From Calendula officinalis (lineage: Eukaryota; Streptophyta; Magnoliopsida; Asterales; Asteraceae), in the NCBI GenBank assembly GCA_963853835.1, contig OY970823.1:87768619-87832618 (forward strand): DNA of 64,000 nucleotides, written 5' to 3'. The notes below the pieces were generated by a model. The model did not search any database and was not told where the DNA came from. It was given only the letters and a program-made list of their open reading frames with translations. Below, piece by piece: positions 55,901 to 64,000 of the stretch. The translations under genes and the position numbers were made by a program. The first letter of the stretch is position 1. Each line of letters starts with the position of its first letter.

Positions 55901-58792
55901 CTTCACTTGGAGAATGTATGTGAAGTTTTTACCCGGTGGAATCGGGCACGTTGTTCCATAAACCCCGTCTTCAAAGGAATTCCTTCTTTGTTGAACTCCA
56001 TTCCTACAAAATCATGTTTTTACATCGACTCGTTAATTGATGAAAAAAATAATATTTGCTACCAAGCAACAATCTACAATTTAATTTAGGTAAAATAACC
56101 TTCGGTCTATAGTATTTAATTAAGGCATGTTCGTATCTTTCTTTAACAACATATTACAGACCACACACACCTTTTAAACTATGTGACTTGAACCCATAAC
56201 CACATGCCAATGAGGAAAACCTTCGAAACATATTATTTAAATCTCAATGAAGACATGTTCGTATTTTATATGCTAAAGTTAGGATTTTAAAGAATTACAA
56301 TAATTATTACATAGAATAATAACTTGATCAGAATTCGTTATTATTTAATAACAAACAGAAATAGAATAATATTATGGCGGTAATATGTTCTGAAAATATT
56401 TTTAAAAAGTCGAAGCATATATAAAGAGAATGTTATTCAACCTTTTTTTACCCAATGAAGAAATGACGAAAAAGACACGAAACACGAACTTGTTAATTTC
56501 ACGTGGTGCAAGTGCAAAACGACGTTAAATGACAAACACAGGAGCACCGTATCTGACCTGCTTCAAGTACTATTTGTGATAATTTATTTATATTTTTAAC
56601 TATTTTCACTAAATCTATTTAAAGATTGCTCCTTTTTATAATGAGATTTTTCAGATTAAGTTTTGCTATGTGAGTGACTAACAAAATATATTTCAAAGTG
56701 TTATTCCCGCTAGATCTGCGCTTCACTGAAGTGTAAACACAAATTAAAAACTAGTACAAGTAACAATCTTAAAATGTGTGCCAATTACTGTGTTCCCGTT
56801 TCGTGGAGCCAATAAGATTTTAGTTGCTCTGTTTGAGCCGAATATTTAAATCTTTTTTTTTTTTTATTTCGTTTTATATATTTTGACTTATACATAACAA
56901 TTATTTCCTCCGATTCAAAATAAGTGATACACTTTCCTTTTTGGGGTGTATCAAAATAAATGATACACTTTGAAAATTTACCTTATTTGGCAAAAAAATA
57001 GTGGGACCCACACCCACTAACTATCTACTTTAACAAAGTGAAAAGACTCTTTTACCATTAAGTTTACTTTTAAACATCATTAACTCCACTTTATTCAAAA
57101 AGTGTAGGACTCATTTCCCACTAACCATCTAATTAATCTAATTTAACCATCATTATAAACTTTTGCCTTAAAATTCCTGAAATCCAAAATGTATCACTTA
57201 TTTTGAATCGGAGGAAGTATATTTTATTTTTAACATTTTATATAGGTTAATGTTTAGTTGATTCGACCACCATATTTAAAATTATGGCACATGTGATTTC
57301 ATATCAATAACATATAAATATATCTTCTAGATGGCTGTATAAAAATACAATTCTTAAATTGTCACCACAATGAAGTGGTGTGGCTGTCACAAGGTGGTTA
57401 TAATTTGATCGGTGGTATAAGAACTACAAATCATAAACCAACCATGGAAAAAATTGTTAAATTCTCCGTGATTGAAAAGGCGTTGTACTTATATAACATG
57501 CTAAATGTGACATTATTATTGTATTTAAATAGAACCAATATATATTTGGAAAAGGACACTTATTGGTCCAAAATGAACCGAGTCTAAAAAATTAATGATA
57601 TAACTATATTAGAAAAACAAACAATGGAAATCATGGAATGATTCATAAATCATGATAAATTGCTATTCTTGTAATTAAGCATTATACACATCCAATTTTT
57701 ACCATGCTAAAAATCATATTTTTTACAATCATACATGAAAAACTGATATATTGGTAAAATTATATGTAAAACATATGCATCGAACATATTTTCACTCTTA
57801 TAAATTAATGTAATGGTTAATATCTAAAAGTATTTACATTACCTATAATAATATTTTCTAGAAGATCTACAATACATGAATAATTTTTATTTTCTTTATA
57901 AAATGATGTTTAAAAAATTCTTTGCGAACGTAAAAAAGTTGATTCATACAAATCAGGTCAAATGTTATAAAGATATGATATAAGTGATGCATATAGGTCA
58001 CTGAGTATGTATCCTGTTTTTCTATACCAAATTCGTAAGCGATTAATGTTTAAATGTTTTATAAAAAACTATAGATATATAAAATATAAATAATAAAAAA
58101 ATAGTTTCCAAAACAGAACATTTGAATGTTTTTCTGCAGGTCACTCGTATAAAAGAATGTGTTCAATTGAGCTCACGAAACTTTTTAAGCTTTTTCCGTA
58201 CATTAGCTCAAATTCACAATCACACATTCAAAATCTATATACGTCATCAAAATTCGATAATTTCATACTCAATTTCAAAGTAAGAAGAAATTTATTCTGC
58301 TTCACTACTGAAAAAAAATTAAATAATTACCAGGAGATGAGAAAAGGCTCAGTTAAGCTGTTGAACACATTGATAATGAGATTATCATTTGTAACAGAAT
58401 GAATATCAGGTCCAGGAAACTGTCCATTAATCAAAATCCCCTGCGATCACACACACAAAACCACACACAGTCAGAACACGAATATATAAATCGTGTAAAC
58501 AATCACTAATTTCCTGTTTAGATCTAACAAAAAGCATTCGCAATCAAACGACGTTAAATTTAGCTCTGAGATCCGTGTGAAAACATAATCAGCGATTCAT
58601 TCGATTTGCTAGATCTACAACGCGAAGAATCACAGGAATCGGAAATCGAGACTGAACCTGTTGTCGAACTCCGAGAGGATAAATATCGCCGTAAGTTACA
58701 TTCCAGGTGAAGAATCTGTACGGATCTTCGGCGCCGGCGATGGCGAGGAGAAGTACTCCGACGGAGATGAAAACCGCGAAGTTTCGCGGCAT
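49917..58792 (-). CDS. SKU5-similar (SKS) multicopper-oxidase-like protein, pollen Bp10 type, eight exons
   Basis: Exons are 58658-58792, 58331-58440, 55733-56003, 53484-53586, 52106-52451, 51073-51438, 50838-50916 and 49917-50129. All borders are GT-AG and phases agree, giving 540 residues with no stop. Residues 1-20 form a signal peptide before AEDPYRFFTWNVTYG, so the product enters the secretory pathway and probably the cell wall. Three cupredoxin domains follow, with ILINGQFPGPDI near 47, YYFPSLAFHKA, and the C terminus IPKNARLCGRAAGRHTRPL. Copper ligands of ascorbate oxidases are replaced: SWNG (81-84) stands where HWHG is expected, and GMWNIR (487-492) where HCHIxxH is expected. This is typical of the SKS family, so oxidase activity is unlikely. 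The ending and intron pattern resemble pollen-expressed SKS11-14/Bp10. Introns 2 and 3 exceed 2 kb and hold repeats. Confidence 0.95.
52960..53315. repeat. hAT-like relic in SKS intron 4
   Basis: Two blocks of AACCGAAACCGAAAATGATGA with complementary TTTTCGGTTTTGTTTTGG end near ACTAACCCCTAG. It lies in the intron between exons 4 and 5. Ends are approximate. Confidence 0.45.
56904..57217. mobile_element. Stowaway-like MITE in SKS intron 2
   Basis: Ends TTTCCTCCGATTCAAAATAA and TTATTTTGAATCGGAGGAAG with TA at 56902-56903 and 57218-57219. It lies between exons 3 and 2 and does not touch splice sites. Confidence 0.85.
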
Positions 58793-59058
58793 TATTGTGA
58801 TCTAGTTGGAAAGTGGGAGTAGGGATGAAAGTGTGTAGGGAAATGGGGGAATTTAAAGTGCGGTACAGAGTAATGGTGAGTTGTGTTTGTGTCTGATTAC
58901 CGATTGATGGATGGGAGGGGGTTTTTTAGAGGGAAAATGGAAATTAAAATAATGATTTTGACATATGCATGTGGTCGTTGATTTTTTGGTTTTTTTATTT
59001 ATTTTTTTCGGTGGAAATGTTTGTTTGTTCGAATATAATCGAGTTTATTCTATACATA
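58793..59058 (-). promoter_or_regulatory. SKS 5' flank and probable promoter
   Basis: Immediately upstream of the start codon. A minus-strand TTTAAATT at about 58850-58857 is a weak TATA candidate about 60 bp before the ATG. No other element is certain. Confidence 0.3.
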
Positions 59059-59059
59059 T

Positions 59060-59582
59060 GAATATTAGGAATATTAGGATGGTTTAAAATTAGGTATCTG
59101 GATTTTTAGATATTCGGATTATTGGATATGGTTTTTTACTTTTTGAAATTTTGATGTCTTAAATTGCAGATATAAGAGATACATATATACAGCATGTGGA
59201 AAAACAAATTATTCTTATATTTTTTTCATATGTCGTATACTTTTGTAATATTTCAAATATTTTTCAGTCATTGCGGATATTTTTTTGGATATCAGGTATC
59301 CCAAAAGAGAGATGATATTGATACCTACATTTTGTGTTTATTTGTGTCTTTTTCTAATATCATTCATTGATTTTGACACATATTTTGATCAAGTGGGTAG
59401 ACACATAAGTAAGCATAAAAAGTAGGCATCAATACCTTTACTCATCCGAAAATTTTTGAAAACATAATCCGAATCCGGTATCCGAAATTCGGATATCTGG
59501 ATTTTCGGTTATCCGAATTTCGGACGCCGGGTATTGGTATTTTTTCAGATACCTAGGATTCGGATATTTTTTAACACCCTTA
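59060..59582. repeat. hAT-like relic with GGATATCCGAAT repeats
   Basis: Clusters of TATCCGAATTTCGGAT and ATTCGGATAT lie between a left TTAGGATGGTTTAAAATTAG and a right TTTTTTAACACCCTTA. The arrangement suggests a non-autonomous hAT element, but no TSD is clear. Confidence 0.4.
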
Positions 59583-59716
59583 ATCAATACTTACGTTATT
59601 TTAGACTTCTAAATTATACTTCCTTCGATTCAAAATAAGTGACACACTTTAGCTTTCACGGTTTTTTATGCAAAAGATTATAATGATAGTTAAATTAGAT
59701 TAATTGGATTTTTAGC

Positions 59717-60758
59717 ATCTCTAATGGTAGCTTTTTCTAAAGCTTATTACTATTACAATAAGTCTTCGAATGACCATTTACCATTGGAATACCTAGTTTT
59801 TTGAAAAGCTTATTGCAAAGACTTATTCTCTAATAACCTTTTAACCATCTTTCAATGTTTGTCTTTTTTAATCGCCATGTATAATAAAATTTCATTTTAA
59901 ACCTTAGATATGTTATATATAAATTCTTTATTATATTTTTATTAGTTAATAAATAAATTATATAATATCTAATGCTAATTATTACAATATTTATGTATGA
60001 AAATATTTTAAAAAATATTATATTTAGTAAGATTTCAAAAAATTGTTAAATTATATATATGGTATTTATAAAACATTTGAGATAGATTAATCTAAATTAG
60101 AAATTTTGTAAAAGGAGAAGCTTTTTAGAAAGGTTAACCATTGGAGATGTTATTTAGGAAAGGGTTTTTGGTTAGTGGAATGTTGATGTGGCAAAAGTAA
60201 TAAGCTTTTGAGAGGTTAACCATTGGGCAATGTTTTAAAACCGAGTTATTACTCGACCCAGTGCGATGGCTGGGTCACGGGTCAACCGGTTCAACCGGCG
60301 AATCAACCCGGGTCAACTAAGAACACATAAAAGAATTATTATATATAACATGTGTACCTTATGTAGTAAAGCTTGTACCTTATAATATATTTTAAAATAG
60401 AAAGAGTAAATTACAACAACTACAGCTGCTGTAAGAAAAAAAAAACTCACTCATTTTCAGTCTCTACAAAACAACTTACTCTTACGGTCCTTGCCCTTCC
60501 TTCCTCTCTTTAAAACGAAGTCAGACATGCTCCCTTCTATTAGAAGATCAAAAAATGTGAGAAAAGTGAAAGAGATCCCGGGTTAATCCGGGTCTACGGG
60601 TCGCCGGGTTTGACCAAAACCGCCCGGGTCTCAACGGGTCGCTACTCATCAAATACCCGGTTACTATTGAACCGGTGCCTACCCCGGGTCCCGGGTTGAC
60701 CGGGTTGAACCGGCCGGGTCAACCCGGGTTTTAAAACATTGCCATTGGGGATGCTCTT
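59717..60758. mobile_element. PIF/Harbinger-like MITE nested in the Stowaway-like MITE
   Basis: Ends GCATCTCTAATGG and CCATTGGGGATGC are inverted repeats with one mismatch, and TTA/TTAG-type flanks are present. Same family as 13388-13911: both carry the AT-rich core with TATTAGTTAATAAATAAATT-type sequence. Confidence 0.72.
60228..60741. mobile_element. hAT-like element nested at the third level
   Basis: Ends CAATGTTTTAAAACC and GGTTTTAAAACATTG are perfect inverted repeats, with a perfect 8-bp TSD CCATTGGG at 60220-60227 and 60742-60749. Subterminal ACCGGTTCAACCGG and GGGTTGACCGGGTTGAACC repeats mark the family also seen at 42981. Confidence 0.93.
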
Positions 60759-60966
60759 AGTGAGGAATGGGTCCTACCCTTTTTGAATAAAGTGAGGTTA
60801 ATAATGTTTAAAAGTAAAAAGGAAGGGTAAAGGGTAATTTCACTTTGTTAAAGTGGATTTAGTGGGTGTGGGTCCTACAGATAAGATAATTAAACAAAGT
60901 GTGTTACTTATTTTGAATCACTCTAAAAAAATAAGTGTGTCACTTATTTTGAATCGGAGGAAATAT

Positions 60967-61665
60967 AAGACTATATGTATCTAATTATCTAAATACTCAT
61001 GACATTACATATTTTTTCTCACCACATATTTTTGTTGATTTTGTTCAAAAAATAATATGTGTACTCTTAAGTAGATGTATAACTCTTTTATCTTACATCA
61101 TTTATATTTCACGAGATTGGATAGTATTGTTATTGTATATAAGATTTCTCTAAAACGTAGTCAAAATAAAATGAAAATTGTCTTGTTTTAGTACAATACT
61201 ATTTTAATCATGTCTATTCAGTTAGGTGGGATGTGAATTCAATCCGTATACGGGTCTGATTATATATGGAAAGTGGATTGATTATCAATTTAAGTCAATG
61301 AAATTTGTAGCATATGTATATCATAACCGATTGTTTTGACTTAGACTTTGTAGAAAAATGTTCATCGGTTTTATTTGAAAAGTGTTATTTAAGCGACATT
61401 GCTGATATAGATTTTTCCTTTTCTTTTTTCTTTGATCTTCTTCGGTTAACTGATCATAAGAGAGAAACTGAGATGGAAGAGATCTTGTATATTCCGCATA
61501 AAAATTAGAATTTTCCCAAAATAATGAAGGAACTAAAGAAAAGAAGAGAAAACTATTAGTAGAGTTCTTAGTGAGCGAAAAACCAAAAGATATTATGCAT
61601 GATTACAATGGATGATTATGTAAAAGTGATAATTAATAACACATTTCATCGATGAGTAATGGTAT
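60967..61665. other. Intergenic DNA, no gene seen
   Basis: The open frame at 61314-61508 has no recognisable domain. Confidence 0.35.
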
Positions 61666-61668
61666 TTA

Positions 61669-62050
61669 GGGGGGGGGGGGGTGGTGGTTTGGTAGAACTT
61701 ATTAATGGAGCTTATGAGCTTTTAACCTTATTTAAGCTTTTGTAAGTGTTTGGGAGAGTTTATAAGTTTGTGCTTATAAGCTTATTTAAGGGCTTTTAAA
61801 TAAGCTCATTGGAAGATGATTATTAGCTTATTTATGAGCGTTTACATCTTTAACCTTTTTATTTCAATGACCCTCTTATTTAGGGGCTTCTTTAAACATT
61901 TACGAATGTCATTTTTAGTAATTTTACGATAAGCTTATATAAGCTCATCCAAACACTTCATTTAACGAAAGCTTATTATTTTAATTAAGCTCATAAGCTT
62001 ATAAGCTCATAAGCATAAGCCTTTTTAAATAAGTTTTCCCAAACACCCCC
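61669..62050. mobile_element. PIF/Harbinger-like MITE (GGGGGTGTTTGG type)
   Basis: The left G-run followed by GGTTTGGTAGAAC and the right CCCAAACACCCCC are inverted repeats, flanked by TTA at 61666-61668 and 62051-62053. The interior is rich in AAGCTTAT/ATAAGCTT words. The 13-bp G-run at 61669-61681 may be a slippage or sequencing artefact of the end. Confidence 0.72.
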
Positions 62051-62380
62051 TTAATCCTATCATTTGGTCCTAATCATAGGCCTACACATTAGATGAAGAC
62101 ATGCGTCAAAATTAAGGAATAATATTAGGAGAGATAATTAATGAATTACACATGTCATTCTTTCAAGTGAGTAAGATTATGAATATGACCAAATTATAGA
62201 ACTAAATATTATTTCTCGATCATTTATATAGTGGATAATAAATGTCGGTGTCAAAAAAAAGTACATCAAAACCATAGATTGTTATATTACAAATCGTTAC
62301 GTTTGATATCCATAAATGAAGAATAATTGTCTATCCACACATGTTGGTCCATAACCGAACATATTTGCTTGTAATAAGAC

Positions 62381-62618
62381 TATGTGTAATGGGTGACCAA
62401 ATCCAGTTTGGTCATCTTTGCCATCTCTGCGCCACATCAGCTTTCTCTCTCCTGATCAAACACATGACCAAACAGCGACCAAATCCTCGTAACGGGTGAC
62501 CGAATCGGCGACTAATTTTTTTTTAATTTTTTTTTAAGAATTTTCGTTTTATTAATATATATATATAAATATAATATTTATTTTATATATAATATATTAT
62601 TAAATTATTAATTATTAA

Positions 62619-62694
<76 letters not shown>

Positions 62695-62872
62695 AAGAGA
62701 GAAAGAGGGCAAAACCATCGATCACACAGGCACGCCATCGGTCGACTATTCGACCGTTCGGCAAAGAGGACGCGTCGCCGGGAACGGGTGTAAGGGGGAG
62801 GGACGCGTCGCCGGAAGGGAGGTGGCGGTCGTGACCGATCGATCAGTCGTGCGTTACGCTCGGTCTAAGGGG
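62381..62872. repeat. MITE-like repeat (family X, copy 3) with TA expansion
   Basis: The left end GTGTAATGGGTGACCAAATC contains a GACCAAATC...GTTTGGTC hairpin. The right end has GTGACCGATCGATCAGTCGT and GTGCGTTACG. The CTCTGCGCCACATC block is shared with copies at 25905 and 42178. A CpG-rich right part (62717-62860) contrasts with an AT-rich core. Confidence 0.55.
62625..62692. repeat. (AT)n microsatellite
   Basis: About 34 dinucleotides inside the repeat at 62381-62872. Confidence 0.95.
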
Positions 62873-64000
62873 CAGACTTATGAATAGTCCACAGTGACAC
62901 ATGTTATCACTCAATTTTATTCGTGTTAGATTAAATTTTAGCATTTGTTTAGTGTTACAGTACTGCTACGTACCGAATTATAAAATTACCCAATAATTTA
63001 ATGTAATATTAAAAGATTAGCAATAGTCCAACCCTAAAGCTCATCTCAAAATCTAAACCAAATTAAAAAAGAAATGTTTTATTTTTGAACAATTTAGCTC
63101 AAACTTACACACACCCATATCGTCTTTCATGTTTCCTCCTCTGGCCATCCATGTTCCAACAGTCCAGCGGTTGATATTTTAATCTCAATCTTAATTTCAT
63201 CAACTTGAGTTGGTATTTTATATTTGAAGTCATTTACAATGTGATGTCAACTTTAAAATATAAGATCTTATACTATTTTCTTATATTTGATGCGATCCTA
63301 ATTTTTTAATTATCTTATTATATTGTATCTGGAAAAATTATAGTATCACTGCTGATGAAAATTTCTAGTTTCATCCCTGTTAATAATGTGTCTAGCCTTA
63401 TCCATTTTCAAGTTATCTCCAAAACGTTAATGGAACAATGGCGTATGGTGCTATTTTTTAGTTGTTTTGAGGCGAGATTTTATAACATCATATCCTAATA
63501 TTTGACAACGATAATAATATTTAATCCCTTCAAACGAGGGGTATAAGAATGTAAGATATAGACAATAATACATTTATTTGGAGGTAGAGGTACTAAGACT
63601 TAAGATTCATTATGTTATTATTTGTATTAATGCTTTAGACTTTTTCATCGAATATTGATTTTAAAAGATGACAATTTATGTGGCATACTCGCATTGTACA
63701 ATATTTTAGATTTAAAATCTCATAGCTCAACTTAATCAAAGGTTTAGATGACATGGTAAAAAGTAAAAACAAAGTAAAAACAAAGTAAAAATGAAAGGTA
63801 ATATATGAGTGAGGTGTCGGTGTGGGTGCTAATACAAATCCCACGGGGTGGGTGCGTGTTCTTTATGTCTTTTGGTTGTGGAAATTATTGTGCGGTAACC
63901 TTTTCAATCCTTTTCAATTTAAGCCATACGGCATGTGCTCGCTTTTATTCCCCCTTTTTTCTTTTAAAAGTAAATTATACGAAATGATTCTTTAAGACTA
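62873..64000. other. Right-edge intergenic DNA, no gene seen
   Basis: AT-rich sequence. A short triplicated AAGTAAAAACAA motif lies at 63763-63790. The open frames at 63635-63987 overlap on opposite strands and have no domain. Confidence 0.35.

Larger units (their letters stand above)
59621..60966. mobile_element. Stowaway-like MITE carrying nested insertions
   Basis: Left end CTTCCTTCGATTCAAAATAA and right end TTATTTTGAATCGGAGGAAA, with TA-like flanks. The interior matches other family members up to AATTGGAT near 59709 and resumes at GTGAGGAATGGGTCCTAC near 60760, so about 1.05 kb was inserted. Confidence 0.82.

Noticed and set aside
62625..62692. Replication origin-like AT tract
   Set aside because: A plain AT dinucleotide microsatellite inside a repeat; no other support.
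1..64000. CRISPR arrays, bacterial operons, organelle DNA or a viral genome
   Set aside because: Intron-bearing plant genes and plant transposons dominate; no regularly spaced repeats with unique spacers and no organelle-like gene blocks were seen.

Overview
This is a 64 kb stretch of a plant nuclear genome, almost certainly a eudicot. The signs are AT-rich sequence, genes with many GT-AG introns, a conserved plant microRNA hairpin, plant-only families (LOG, SKU5-similar, ARID-HMG), and heavy colonisation by hAT, Stowaway-like, PIF/Harbinger-like, SINE and LTR elements. I cannot name the species; an asterid is only a guess.

Host genes. Four loci are well supported. (1) A six-exon cytokinin-activating LOG gene lies on the minus strand (16214-19038). 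(2) A five-exon ARID-HMG gene lies on the minus strand (22167-24580); its reading frame does not survive the exon 1/exon 2 junction as sequenced. (3) A MIR394 hairpin lies on the plus strand (46641-47328), with recognisable 5p and 3p arms but a loop of about 600 nt. (4) An eight-exon SKU5-similar (SKS, pollen Bp10-type) gene lies on the minus strand (49917-58792); it encodes 540 residues and lacks the copper ligands of true ascorbate oxidases. A small secreted Cys-containing ORF (15699-15989) and an F-box remnant (about 37390-37492) are weaker calls. At the left end, exon fragments of two unrelated genes, an ANTH-domain clathrin assembly protein and plastid enoyl-ACP reductase, lie head-to-tail on one strand like a captured-gene chimera.

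Mobile DNA, left to right. Two solo LTRs of one family (4020-6181 and 6803-9825) stand 0.6 kb apart, each with its own target-site duplication (TSD). The second is interrupted by an Ac-like hAT element with a perfect 8-bp TSD, which itself holds a Stowaway-like MITE. At 26940-37298 a small hAT-like element (8-bp TSD AACCCAAC) is split by a Ty1/copia element (27223-37281, TSD CATTT). That element is in turn split by an internally deleted Ty3/gypsy-type element (29515-33419) of the solo-LTR family. At 59621-60966 a Stowaway-like MITE contains a PIF-like MITE, which contains a hAT-like element with a perfect TSD. Further hAT-like elements with exact TSDs lie at 38802-39336 and 42981-43623. About eight copies of one Stowaway-like family are spread through the window, several inside introns.

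The genes do not form an operon or pathway. They are separate plant loci held apart by layered transposon insertions. The most biologically interesting points are the long-loop MIR394 precursor, the chimeric gene-fragment array, the splice-junction frame break in the ARID-HMG gene, and the fully resolvable nesting order of the transposons.
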